Source: Deroplatys truncata (Eukaryota; Arthropoda; Insecta; Mantodea; Mantidae). From it: 64,000 nt of DNA. The notes below the pieces were generated by a model. It was not told the origin of the DNA. It searched no databases and worked only from the letters and a program-made list of their open reading frames with translations. The position numbers and the translations under genes were made by a program. The DNA is taken from positions 57,396,364 to 57,460,363 of the forward strand of contig CM060980.1 of NCBI GenBank assembly GCA_030765065.1, read 5' to 3'. The first letter of the stretch is position 1, and every line of letters begins with the position of its first letter. Shown one piece after another: positions 46,651 to 57,861 of this stretch.

Positions 46651-47282
46651 GGCGTGTGTTTAAAGTAAGTGCCGTTCTATTATATTGACGTTGCAGCGCT
46701 GCAGTCGCGATTTTAGCACGCACGCTCACTTCCTCCATTCATTAGGAAGACAGACGCAGCTGTGAGCGATGGCCACTTTGTGTTTTCTTGTTGTTAGAGA
46801 GTTTAAAAATGTTCAAAACAATCGAACTGTGAAGTCAAATCAGTGATTCGGTTTTTGAATGCGAGAAATGTTACGCCAGTAAACATTCATCGAAAATTGT
46901 GTAAGATTTATGGGGAAACAATAATGAGTGACAATGCCTGGCCACCTCCAGTGAAACAAACTCAAGTTCTGATCACATCATTTGACTGGGGACATTCGAT
47001 CACCCTCCCTACACTTCAGATTTGACGCCAAGGGATTTTCATGTTTCTTCATCTGAAGAAATTCCATGGTGGAAAACAGTTCACGATGATGTAGTGCAGA
47101 CTTGCCTTTCATCACAGGCGGCATCATTCTTTGACGAAGATATACAAGTTACGGCAAGTGTCTGAATAACGCGGTGACTATGTGGAGAAGTAGTGTAAAG
47201 TGATGAATGATAATAAAGTATTTGGAAAATAATCTTTTGTTATTTTTTTTAAAAACTAAACGGTACTTTAAAAACACGCTCG
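46648..47282 (+). mobile_element. mariner deletion derivative, second copy
   Basis: The inverted ends read GGCGTGTGTTTAAAGTAAGT and the inverse of CGAGCGTGTTTTTAAAGTAC. The N-terminal remnant NVTPVNIHRKLCKIYGETIM is joined to SDNAWP, then to a C-terminal remnant (DFH, DDVVQTCLSSQAASFFDED). It has the same junction as the copy at 34398, and about 635 bp total without an L insertion. Confidence 0.85.
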
Positions 47283-47399
47283 TTGTAAAGAAAATAAAAA
47301 GAACAATCACAAAGTTTCGGAATATTAGAGTATGGGGTATTTGGAAAACGTTTAAGGCGGAATAGAAGGTTATTTAACATATTGTATTGTTTATTGCTA

Positions 47400-47740
47400 A
47401 CGATCTTCATATCTCCTACGGTTTCATAGTTGTATAAAACTATACAAAATTCAATCAGAATAAAAATGACTTCACAGACTATTCACAGACAAGTCACAAT
47501 ATCCTAAATTCTATTCCTCATTTGCTCAATTTCTGAAATGTGATATTTTAATGAAAGTTGTAAGAGCTGTTTTGAAAAATAAAAAATAAGGACAACCTCG
47601 ACGTAAATGCGAGGTTTTTGAGTTATCTTTTCACAGACACATATACATTAACAGAAGGACATACTCGGACCTGAAAAGGTTTCTTTTTTTAATTCAGGGA
47701 CCTCTAAGTAAATTCTAGGATTTAATTTTGGGTGAATTAC
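47400..47740 (-). repeat. Family A partial copy, minus strand
   Basis: It contains 'actatacaaaattcaatcag', 'tgaaatgtgatattttaatg' and 'ttcagggacctctaagta', in the order of minus-strand A copies. It stops at 'ttttgggtgaatt' where a SINE follows. Confidence 0.7.
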
Positions 47741-48185
47741 CTGCCAGGTCCCAGGTTAAGCCCCGAGTTGATCCCCGCCCACTCTGCCCATGGGTTTTTT
47801 CGGGGTTTTCCGGGGTCGCCAGGCGAATGCTGGAGTGATTTCTTTCATCCCCTGAATTTCCTGTCCCTCCATTTTGTTCCTTAATCATTTCATTCAGCCT
47901 TCACCCCGTTTGGTCCATTTCAGGGTCGGCGATGATATTTCGTTCAACATGGCAGCAAAAAGGATGCTCTCTGTGCACTTTATACGTGCCTTGACCTTCG
48001 TTGGTTGCCGGGGTATAAGGACAGAACCGCCCGTTAGGGTAGCTGGGCCCTATTTGGAGCGAGGTCCCCCGGTCTCCTGTTCGACTGCCGTGGTGTCTAT
48101 ATCTGGAAACTGAAGGGACTGTGCCACCACTTCTGGTTTCGGGCACCCGATATCTCCCTTCACCTAATCCCTCCCTCTAGGGGGT
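47741..48185 (+). mobile_element. SINE S2, long copy, plus strand
   Basis: A degenerate tRNA-like head (cccaggttaagccccgag) is followed by 'ccactctgcccatgggtttt', 'ttcggggttttccggggtcg' and 'caggcgaatgctggagtg'. The longer body shares the 'cctgaatttcc' and 'cattttgttcc' pattern with the minus copy at 9.9 kb. Confidence 0.8.
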
Positions 48186-48404
48186 GCCGATACAGTTGCA
48201 AATATGTACAATATCTGCATTCACTAAAATGGTGCGAATCCTCTCTGCTTCATTGAACTTCCGAAACTTAATACTGTAGACATTTGTTGGACCAACTTCC
48301 CTTAATCAGTAACTAAATAAAGAAGCACATACAAATATAAGAATAGAATTAAGAACGACTTGAAGCATTATCTGGGTGCTAATAAAATAACGGACTAAAG
48401 ATTT

Positions 48405-49625
48405 CTATTAGAAAATTTGTGTGTTATATTTACTTGACTTTCTCTACCTATTGTAATTTATTTTTGTATAGCTTCTGCAAACTATTTTTACGAAAGCTCA
48501 TTTTTATATTTACTTCATCTTAATCGAGATAAACCTTTGCAAAAATAGTTGGATTACACATTTCGTTAAAGGTACAGTGGGGATAGAAGAAATTGAATCG
48601 ATATTCAGGTGTCATGCTCTTTAAATGGCATCGCGAGAAACAGGTGAATAGCAACAGCACTTTGCAAAAAGTTACGAAGGTATGGAACAGTTGAAACCAA
48701 TACTACCGGATATCCCGGAAATGGTCCACAAAAAGAAAGAAAAAAGTTTATTTGAAATAATTTGTGTATTTTAAATAGTTCTGCATTGCTTGTGTAGTGC
48801 ATCGTTTACTAGTTATACAAAATTATAAAAACTATTTCTGAATGAAGTGTACAGGCTACTCCCGGAAAATTCAATACATACATTTATTTTATTTTTCATG
48901 TAAATATCTTAAATGCACCATATTGTAATCATAATCGTTACAACCATTTTTGGGAAAATAACAAATTTTCAAAAATGTACCATATAAAAGGTAGTTAGGG
49001 TGGAACGATTTACTTGAAAATCTTCGTTTTGCATCTTTGGATGATAAAGATAATGGTAATAATAATAATAATAATAATAATCCAATGGAAGTACAGTCCA
49101 TAAAGGGTCTTGACCTGCCAACCCGACTGTCGGCCTTACGCCCACATACGCCCACGGCATCATCCAGCAGATAAGGGAAGGTAATGTGGTCAGCATCACG
49201 CATTCACCAGCCAAAATGTTGGCCCCGGCCTGCCTATCGCAACTCTTCACTTTCCTCACGATGCTGAGTAGGTACCTGTCCTATCACAGGACTTGAAGTT
49301 CAGACCCCATGGTTGGGATCGAATCCGGGCGCATCCCGTAACCGGAAACCAGAGCTTCACGCTGTGGCTCACGCCATAGGATAGCTTTGGACGATGCCGA
49401 ACTTAAACACCAAGTTTGGTATTTATCTTAATTTTTGTTTTGAATTATCTTGTTAACAGATTGACAAACATAAAGAGATACACACACATGGGTCTTTTAC
49501 TAACGTTTCTTTTTTTTTATTCGAGGGGCACAAAAATGTATTTCCGATGGAATCTTGATATCGAGATTGGGTGGAATGCAACGCCTTCTCTGTCTAATAG
49601 ATTCATGTTAGGGAAAGTAATAAAC
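48405..49625 (-). repeat. Family A copy containing a SINE
   Basis: It starts 'tgtgttatatttacttgact' plus 'ttctctacc' and ends 'ttagggaaagtaataaac'. It is collinear with the 11818-12703 copy except for the SINE insertion between 49045 and 49390. Confidence 0.83.
49052..49384 (-). mobile_element. tRNA-derived SINE S5 with (TAA)n tail
   Basis: The minus strand starts near 49380 with a tRNA-like head ('gtgagccacagcgtgaagc' and box B GGATTCGATCCCAACCATGG). It has a GC-rich body and ends in a (TTA)n tail, seen as TAA units at 49056-49081. A near-perfect direct repeat CTTTGGATGAT / CTTTGGACGAT (49034-49044 and 49386-49396) flanks it, as expected for LINE-mediated insertion. Confidence 0.82.
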
Positions 49626-50329
49626 TACTGCGGATTGTCATATGCGTAGTATTTTTGTAAGAAAGTAATTATATATGTTCGATGGAGTAAGAAATGCTTC
49701 CACGCAAGGGTATAAACCTTTATGTTCTCAACGACAGGCTTCGGTTTTATGAACGCTGTACTTTTTTGTATACTTTTTGCCTTTTGTGATGCAGCATTAG
49801 GACGTTTATTTGTACTATGTCATTTAAGTTAGTGCTGCAATAAACCAAATGCACGTGTATACTTAACGATGTTCCGAGAGCTAGAAAAGTACATACTATA
49901 AACACAACTGTGAACCATCTGCCGTCTGTTCTTGTATCAAAACACATTCATGAATCGATTTAATTGCAGTAATTGTTGAATTAATGCAAAAGTACTGTAC
50001 CATTCATTTGCTTAGGTCTCAGGCATTGTTTCAAGGAATGTTGAAGTAATATACTACATAGGATCATCTACATTAGGTCTATTCCAAATGTGTTTTTACA
50101 GTAACTCAGTAATCTTCTTAATGTGAAATTTATGGAAAACGCAGACATAAATAATTCTCTCCAAAACTAAGCGTTGTTGAAAGAAATGTCTTGAATAAAA
50201 GATGCTTGATATTATGGGGGAAAGTAAACACCATTAGTCGTGTTTTATTTGAAGGACGTTGTGATGGTCATTTTTGGGTCAATTTAATTTGACCCTAATT
50301 GTAGGTTCCAATTTAAAAAATGGTTTACT
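49626..50329. other. No recognised feature
   Basis: AT-rich. The 66-codon minus frame at 49747-49947 is unrecognised. Confidence 0.5.
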
Positions 50330-50920
50330 TCAGTGGTCCAAAAATGCAATACGATGGAGACACAAATGAATCAGAATTGCCCCTAAATCGATTAATTTTT
50401 GCAGACGACCAAGTAATACGTAATAACAAAATACTGAAGACGATTTATAGGTGATAAGAAAATTAATTGAAGGATATAAAATTTGAATAGTTACTATTAA
50501 TTTTAACAAAATAGTGTATTTACTACCATCAACAATAACCGGTTGAAAAATTAGCAGTTATTAATTAGGAAATTTGTAATTCAATAACCTGAAGTATTTG
50601 GGATCAATCATAGATGGCACTAGTAGATTAGAAATAGAAAAAAGAATAAGTGAAGAAATAAAAACAATTGGAACGTTGAACTCATTATCATAGAGCAGAA
50701 ACTAAAAATGTAATTTATAATCAATAGCACAAAGTATATTACTCTATGGAGTAGAAACGGAGCAATTAATAGCGAAAAGAAAGAAAATTATTTAGAATAG
50801 AGATACATTTTTGACGGAGGGCTTCTTGATTACAAGAAGGGATACTATTAGAAATAAAAAATTCGGGAAATAATGGATGTACAAAGGAATAATTTAGAAA
50901 TAGTAGAAAAAATATTTAAT
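50330..50920 (+). pseudogene. Non-LTR retrotransposon reverse transcriptase remnant
   Basis: Plus-strand pieces in order are PLNRLIFADDQVI (the catalytic FADD block, near 50385-50420), YLGSIIDGTSRLEIEKRISE (near 50590-50660), SILLYGVETEQL (near 50735-50770) and NNLEIVEKIF (near 50895-50920). This order is typical of LINE ORF2 from the reverse transcriptase palm to the C-terminus. Many stops and shifts are present. It is a different lineage, and the opposite orientation, from the remnant at 11.1 kb. Confidence 0.82.
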
Positions 50921-50974
50921 TCATACCTATTTGTTCGTAAACGACAAAACTTGAATTAGATGGTTTGTTACGTT

Positions 50975-51970
50975 ATTTGCCCCAGGTTTTGGGCGTCAAT
51001 TTGAAGAATGATAGTTGCTGCTACGTATGAAAAGCCGATTTGAAGTAGGAGTATTGAAGGAGTTGTATTATAGTTCAACTGTTGGGGAGCCGAACTTGTA
51101 GTTGCAACCGCACGTATAGTAAACAGTTTTCGGTAGCCTTCGCCCCAAATGTACTTTCAGGTGGCCTTTGCCTTAAGTTTTAAAAAAAAATATTAACTTT
51201 ATAATTTAACTGTATCTTTAGATATTATATTTATTTTTGCCTCGGCTGCGTCAGTATTTGTTAGAGACAGTTTTTCTTGGCAGGGTTTTGCAACGACTAA
51301 GAATGTAGGCTTCCACAGTTTTTAAGTTTTAACTCAATCCTTTTTATTAATCCTTGACACAAATTAAATAGCACTTCACTGATATAGAGAGCTGTGAGAT
51401 TCTTTTATTTAATACTTGCACTTTTTAACATGTATACTATTTTCGTCTCACACGAGTACGTAATTAATTTCTCGAGGACACACAAGCAACGCATTCAAAT
51501 TATGAGTACCGTCTGCAGGCAACTGAATTGATTTCAAACGTCTAAACTTGTAAATTTCTGTATTTCAAGGCTCTGGTTGACTATTTTTACTACAATAGAA
51601 TACCTGCATTTAACTAAAGCTTTTTCTGGTTGTTGATTGGCTATTTTTATAAATTGTCACTAAAATTTACATTATTGCTGCTCTAATAATGACTAGTAGC
51701 ATTTAAACTTCCTTACTCATTACTGCCTCAAGGCTACATCATTGTTACCTCATTGTTAGCAACTTAAAACCTACTTCTCACAGTTCCTACATTATTAAAT
51801 TACGTAATACTTTCACATAAAATTATTGAACATGTTTACAATAATATAAGCATATACAATGACTGTTATATTTTACAAATTATTACATACACATATTGCT
51901 TCAAGGCGGGCTGTTATTGAATTTATATTTATATAATTTGACTGAAATCAGTGTTAAAAATACTGCCTCA
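50975..51970 (-). mobile_element. L element (LTR-like), minus strand, longest leader
   Basis: The minus strand starts at TGAGGCAGTATTTTTAACAC (51970). It passes the CCAAT motifs, 'gacgcagccgaggcaaaa' and the leader GGGGC blocks, and continues past 'ccccaacagttg' to 'gctacgtagcagcaac'-like sequence. It ends 'attgacgcccaaaacctggg' plus 'gc', similar to the lysine-tRNA primer-binding sites of many LTR retroelements. No gag or pol frame follows. It abuts the reverse transcriptase remnant on its left. Confidence 0.75.
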
Positions 51971-52349
51971 AATTGTCTTGAAATAAAGTACGTATTTATA
52001 ATCCAACCAGCCAGAAACGAAATCGTAAAGAGGTTTCGTTGTTTCTCTTCGTAGTATACTCACAAAAAAGAAAAAGAAAAAAAAAACGCAAACTTGAAAA
52101 ATTGAGCCTTCAGCAATTAGACTTATGCCGCTTAAGCGTAAAGTACAGGTAGTACAAGATCAACACTTTTGGCACCTCTGCTGTAACAGAGGTGGTCAGT
52201 CATGGCCAGATTGGCTTAAAACACGCATAAATTGAATTCTAGATAATTCAGTTTTCCGTCTTTATTAATTTTTATGTGAGTGTATTAGCCAGTGCGGATG
52301 AACATGGAATATGAACACTGAACAAAACACACGGAATAAAACTGAAATA
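51971..52349. other. No recognised feature
   Basis: AT-rich. A short inverted repeat (gaaacgaaatc / gaggtttcgtttc-type) occurs near 52015-52045. Confidence 0.5.
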
Positions 52350-52665
52350 CAACACTTTTCCTTCACACTGCGACCAGCACTCGGCGGTTCGGCACCGGCT
52401 GCCGCAGTTCATACTCCGGCCGAAACAGTTATAATATCCCCGCAACCGTCTAGCGTTTTCATATTTTACTGCTACAGTTACAACGATATTAAGAATATAC
52501 CTTATCATAAGATATTTTGGAAATGTCCATCTCTATCCGCAAGTTTCCGGAATCTGTTCAGGAAATTTTCATTCACACTAGGGAGTTCAATATTGAGTGA
52601 ATTTTCCTGCCTGTTACTTTTAGTTCTTTCAATGTATGGGGTTTGTTGAATACACGTTATTTTTG
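52350..52665 (+). repeat. Repeat B, plus arm
   Basis: The segment is homologous to the reverse complement of 54170-54438. Shared blocks are 'ttcacactg', 'gccgaaa.agttat', 'aggaaattttcattca', 'tgagtgaatt' and 'tatggggtttgttg'. A 112-codon frame (52311-52649) spans it. Its counterpart in the other arm is broken, so I do not call it a gene. Confidence 0.7.
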
Positions 52666-52869
52666 AAGTTCCCCCATAGATAAAACTCACAGGGATCACG
52701 AGGGCCACGGTATTTTATGAATTACTTTATCTTCAACATTTTCCTGGATGAAATTTAATGACTCATAAGCTGTGTGCAAAGTAGTCTTGTTGGAAAAAAC
52801 TAGATTGACATTCGACGTCAGTCAGCTGTTCAGTAAGATGGTGTTAGTCATTCCTGTACCCCTTTGCAT

Positions 52870-53872
52870 TTTTACTTTCTCTACTACGTATAGTAAGTAG
52901 GGGAAGTATTGTATTCCACCCAAAAATTCGATACCGAGATTTCACCAGAAATACATGTTTTGTTTTGAGCATTTTTGGAAACATGTCCGTGTGTGTATGT
53001 GTGTGTTTGTCTGTGTGTCTGTGTGTGTGTGTGTGTGTCTGTCTGTCTGTGAACAGCATAACTCAGAAACGAACAGTCGGATAAACACCAAACATGGTAT
53101 TTAGGTTCAGTATCTTCCAGAGATGCGACACAAAAGTTTTCAAGAAAATCCCCCATCCCAGATTACCCTTCACATGGAAGATTTTTCGAAAATTTTAATT
53201 TTCTCAAAAATGGCTACAACGATTTTGATTAAAATATCACATGTTTAAGATATTTTCATGACAAAGTAAATGTATATCTCGAATTTTCTGGGAATGTCTC
53301 CAAAAGTATTCTTCATTGTGAACGACTTTTCCATAACTGATAAACCATAAGAGATAAACAAAATTTACTGTGCAAACAATGTAGATCCCGTTAAATTACA
53401 CATTTTTTATACATTTTTTTTTGATGAGTGAACCATTTTCGAGATATTGCTTATTATTCCCTTAAATTTTCCAATACTTATACTTTTTCTCAAATTCGTT
53501 ATTCCTTTTTCTTATGTCCTGGTAATGCAACATCAACTTTGGTTGCGGCTTGGGTTTATTTATTAATTCGGTTTTGTAAGGTTTCTCCAGATTGATTATT
53601 AAAGTTTTTGTTAGTAATTTCTGTTTTAACAATATTTATATCAGGATTAGGGGCAAATTTTGAATATGATTTAAAGAATGGAATGCGCCACATAGCAACC
53701 AGCGCTTAAAAGATTTGACTATCGCTTATAACCTACCATGTTCCCCTTGCATCTACAAGAAAATTAGCAATAAATCTCGATTAACATGAAGCATATGGAG
53801 AATAAGCGTTTGTAAAAATAGTTTGTACAAGAGTACAGAAAGTCATGTGAGTGTAACACATCAGATTTTTTT
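52870..53872 (+). repeat. Family A full-length copy carrying a mitochondrial insert
   Basis: It runs from 'tttttactttctctactacg' to 'cagaaagtcatgtgagtgta' and 'acacatcagattttttt', very close to the copy at 275-1107. It is interrupted only at 53531-53675 by a mitochondrial fragment. Part of its 3' end is repeated at 53873-54010. Confidence 0.88.
53531..53675 (+). pseudogene. ND5: NUMT: fragment of mitochondrial NADH dehydrogenase subunit 5
   Basis: With the invertebrate mitochondrial code the plus strand is open and reads STLVAAWVYLLIRFC, then DWLLKFLLVISVLTMFMSGL, then GANFEYDLK. This corresponds to the conserved central part of ND5 (family pattern HSSTLVTAGVYLLIRF..MF..GL.ANFE.DLK). TGA at 53593-53595 is read as Trp and ATA as Met. 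The T- and G-rich bias also fits ND5, which is coded on the minority strand in insects. The segment joins family A cleanly at 'ggtaatgcaa' and 'gaatggaatgcgcc', with loss of about 2 bp and no target duplication. Confidence 0.9.
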
Positions 53873-54166
53873 ATGTCCTGGACATACAAAGAGAATAGAA
53901 TACTGCACATAGTAACCATCTCTTAAAATATTTGACTATCGCTTAAAGCCAACCAATTCCCCTTGCATCTACAAGAAAATTAGCAATAAGATTAACATCT
54001 CGATATCTCGAGACACACAGACATACACGTACATGTTTCCAAAAATGATTTTTATGGATTCAGGGGTCTCAAAACATATATTTCCGGTGAAATCTCGGTA
54101 TCGAATTTTTGGGTGGAATGCAATACTTCCCCTACTTACTATACGTAGTAGAGAAAGTAATAAGCT
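53873..54166. repeat. Family A fragments: partial duplicate (plus) and opposed terminus (minus)
   Basis: Bases 53873-54010 repeat the 3' third of A ('ggacatacaaagagaataga' to 'attaacatctcgatatctcg'). Bases 54011-54166 are the 5' part of A in minus orientation, ending 'tatacgtagtagagaaagta'. Together with the copy before, this makes a fold-back arrangement. Confidence 0.8.
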
Positions 54167-54169
54167 GTA

Positions 54170-54438
54170 TGCAACAAACCCCATATATTTCAAGAACTAA
54201 AAGAAAGCATTAGGCGAACAATTCACTCAATTTCGGATATTCAACTCTCGAGTATGAATGAAAATTTCCTGAGAAGATGCCAGAAATATGCGGGTAGAGA
54301 AGGACAACATTTCCAACATCTCTTATGATTAACAATGAGGATGTGAGGGGGTTGGGAGATATAACTATTTCGGCGGGAGTCCGAGCTGCAGCGGCTAGCG
54401 CGGAGCAGCCGTGCGGTGGCGACAGTGTGAAAGAATAG
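54170..54438 (-). repeat. Repeat B, minus arm
   Basis: This is the inverted counterpart of 52350-52665 across the A cluster. It contains the GC-rich part 'gctgcagcggctagcgcgg' and, in reverse, the 'tatggggtttgttgcatac' block. It has diverged, with several indels. Confidence 0.7.
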
Positions 54439-55517
54439 CACTATATAAACAAGCATATTTAAACATGGATAATATTTTTCCAAAACTAGTCTTTTAGATC
54501 GTATCTACTAGTAAATAAATATGTTAGGCATGTTTACTCGAAAGAAGCACTAAAAAGCAGTTCACCAGCCATTTTGGACATTAAATGCGGTATAAAATGT
54601 ATTCAGTCGGAATGATATTTCAGATTTCATAAGCATAACAAAAAGATAGATTTTCTTTATTTGTAACTTTGAAGGATATTGGTTTGCTTAACTAAAAGTC
54701 TGGATTGTTTTTCACGTCCCCCTGAAAGGAATAAATAGGTTCAATGCTCTTAAATTTCGAGGTATGAATATTAATAAAGATGAGTAATATGGCGAGTTGT
54801 CTCCATACACGATACGATTGCAAAAACCAAAATTATCTTTCAATTTACTTCCTCTCATTCAATGTCCTGGGCCAATTTCTGTATTGCTTTTCCTTCTCCT
54901 GCTCTTTCTAAATCATAATAATTGGTTATATTATCTGTTTCACGCTTTCCATTCTTCTTCATATTCGCATTTCAAATCATTCTAGTTTTTCCTCATATTG
55001 CAACGTGAAAGTTTCTGCAATATACATACAACTCTCCAAACAAATCACTAAACTTATTCAAGAATCTTCAGAAAACGCTTCTTTTTTCTGTTAAAAGCTT
55101 CATTGTAGTGTATGGTTTAAATGGAAAAATCATAAACAACGTATCTGATACGTTACAATTCCACGACGTTCCCTAACCTCTAAGATTTATTTTCATACAT
55201 ATTGTACAACTTATTCATGAAACTGTATTCTTTAAAACACGACAGATGTTGGCCGAAATTGTTTCATATATTTTGCTGTAACTATACAGGAGTATGCAGG
55301 ACAGAACGACTATCAAATGTTTTAAAAACAGTCGCCATACGCTGGGCTTGGTAATACTCTTAGCCCCATTAGAAAAATAATGACTGGTGACTTAGCACTT
55401 CGAAAACTATAACATAAAATATAGGAAAATTCAAACTCACAACAGCGAATATATTTTAAATAGTCAAAGGCACAACATTTTGTATTGTATATAAATTGTG
55501 TATTTTTGTGTGTACTT
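54439..55517. other. No recognised feature
   Basis: AT-rich. A few A-like words occur near 55290-55420 ('gactatcaaatgttttaaaa', 'tacgctgggcttgg'), so a decayed minus A fragment may lie there. Confidence 0.45.
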
Positions 55518-56450
55518 TGCGACAGTATTTTTAACACTTAAATAATACCAGTCTAATTATGTACTATTAAAAAATAATAACAGACCACCTTAAAGCAATG
55601 TGTGCATAATATAATATATAAAGTGTATATTACAGTCATTGTATTATGTTGATATTATTATGTACATGTATAATAATGTTATGTGAATGTATTACCTAAT
55701 TTAACAATGTAGAAACTGTGAGAATAGAAGCTGAAAGTTGCTAACAATGAGCTAACCTTGAGACAACAATAAATTGGAAAGTTTAGTAATGCTACTAATA
55801 ATTCCTGGAACAATAATGTAATAGTTTATAAATAGCAAATCCAAAACTAGAAAAGCTTTAAGTTAAATAAGAGTATTCTATTGGAGTAGAATTAGCCAAT
55901 CAGAGACTTGAAATTGAGTAAATGTACGAATTTAGGCGATAGGCACTAGACGCTACAAGGAGGCGTTCCCGAGCAGTTCGATTTTGTACGTATTCTGTGT
56001 GAGACATAAAAATTCATTACGGCGAGAATAATATAAAGTTTACGTTAAAAAGTAATTAACAATAATCTCACAGCTCTATAGTAGGATACATCAGTGAAGT
56101 GTTATTTAATCATGTGAAGGATTAATAAACAAAATATAATATAATTATAATTTGTATAAGCCTTGTTCTTTAGCCCTGCTAAGAGATACGTGTTCTAAAA
56201 ATTACTGCTGACGCAGCCGAGGCATACATATATAATATTTAAATGAACACTAAAATGCAAAGTTGATTTCTAAACGTGGGGGCACAGGCCACCGGAAAAG
56301 TGATTGTGGGGCGAAGGCCGCCGGAAATTTTGTATCCTATGTGGGGCGAACACTCCAAGAAACATATCTCCCACAATACGTGGTGCAACCACAACAATAA
56401 AACTACTTCAAGTTTGGCGCCCAAAGCGTGGTGCTAATATCATAAAGATA
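55518..56450 (+). mobile_element. L element (LTR-like), plus strand, copy 4
   Basis: It starts TGCGACAGTATTTTTAACAC and keeps 'agccttgttctt', 'gacgcagccgaggcataca' and three GGGGCGAA/GGCCACCGGAAA-type blocks in the leader (56275-56360). Near the end it has 'agtttggcgcccaaagcgtg' plus 'gtgc', the clearest primer-binding-site-like motif in the window. A 96-codon frame (56304-56594) runs across the leader, with no known domain. Confidence 0.75.
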
Positions 56451-56464
56451 ATCTACTTCAAATT

Positions 56465-56815
56465 TTTCCTGAAGTTTTCTCTATCCCCTATGATTTCCAT
56501 CTATACAAAATTCAGTCAGAATGAAGAGGACTTTACAGGTTATTTAAAGAAAATTAAAGATATACATTTCATTCTCAAAAAGATGGTATTTTAATCTTGG
56601 AACTTTGGAACCATTTTTGAGAAAATAGAATAACGGAACATTCACGTGTATCTAAGAGCTATTTTAGGATAGAGGAATTTCATTAAAATCTTCGAGTTTT
56701 ATCCTTGAAATATGTTAGATTTATACACAAAGTTTGGTATTCTTCTGATCTCCCTCACACGCACGCACAGACACACACACACACACGGCCGTGCGCGTGC
56801 GCAAATGGCACTTTA
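56465..56815 (-). repeat. Family A partial copy, minus strand
   Basis: It contains 'ctatacaaaattcagtcaga', 'aagatatacatttcattctc', 'acaaagtttggtattcttct' and a CA tract at 56757-56785, in minus-strand A order. Both termini are missing. It directly follows the L copy. Confidence 0.75.
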
Positions 56816-57861
56816 AAAATTCCGTTGATAAAGAAGAATAAAAGATAAGATTAAGTGTAAATTTCCTTGAAAACTGCTTTCTTTGGTGAATGTTAAAACT
56901 TAATTATTGTTTTAAGCACAGGCCATAGATAAAAAAAAAGGCAACTATAAAGTAGCATTCGCAACATCGTATTTTTAAATGCAAGTTTTCTGTACACAAA
57001 GGAACATGTTTAAGGAATATAATGTACCATGTATCGAAGTAAGGAAATGCTAGGTGTATCGGCTTTCACATGGTCAATAAATTATTGAATAAATTAACAG
57101 GTTGACCTTTGTAGGAAATGTAAAAGACAAAGAGAAAGCTGAGAAATAAAAAGATAAGGGAGCGGGGAATGTTTCTTTGTTTAAAGAAGTGCGGCATTCT
57201 TTATTTTATTCTCTTTTATTGAAAGTAGAGGTTACCGAACTATAAAAATCCTTTTCTCACATGGTCGAATCACTTAGCACCGGTTTGACAAATGCTTTTT
57301 GTTTCTCCCCTTCCAACGGTACACCTTTCAGCTGTCGAAATGTTTGTGAAGATGGTAGAAGGCGTGTCTAAATAATGTGGGATAAGAAGGCGATCCTATC
57401 AAGACAGCCGAATGGTAAAACAAGATGCTTGTGATTTGGATGACCATAGACGGCTTCCTGAAGACTTGAGCTGAAGAACGCCTTTCCCCGACTTCTTTGT
57501 AAATAAGATTTGAATACAAGTTGTCGTTTCCGATTAATGGCTTCCATATTCATTCTCTCTGCTCTAGCTCTTCTTTATCTATCAGATCTAGCCGAGGAGC
57601 TTATTTCTAAGAGGAATCAAATCCAAGTGCTTAAACTTTGGAAGAGAACAAAAGAATTTGTGATGACATTATATTAAATCATTTGTTGTTGTTTTTTGTT
57701 TTTTTAACATTTTGAAATTTTCAATGAAAAATTTTCCTAGCAAATTCCAAAACAATATAAAGCAAGGACTGCATTTCGCCAATATTTTCCAATTGCCACC
57801 ACTTCTCTATTTTTATGAAGAAACTCTTGTATTAAATGTGACACAACGTAAGACATGGGTG
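56816..57861. other. No recognised feature
   Basis: Two overlapping minus frames (57328-57519 and 57368-57553) show no domain. No repeat match. Confidence 0.5.

Noticed and set aside
53393-53530. Longer NUMT extending left of 53531
   Set aside because: The sequence left of 53531 aligns with family A (compare 770-885), not with a mitochondrial gene.
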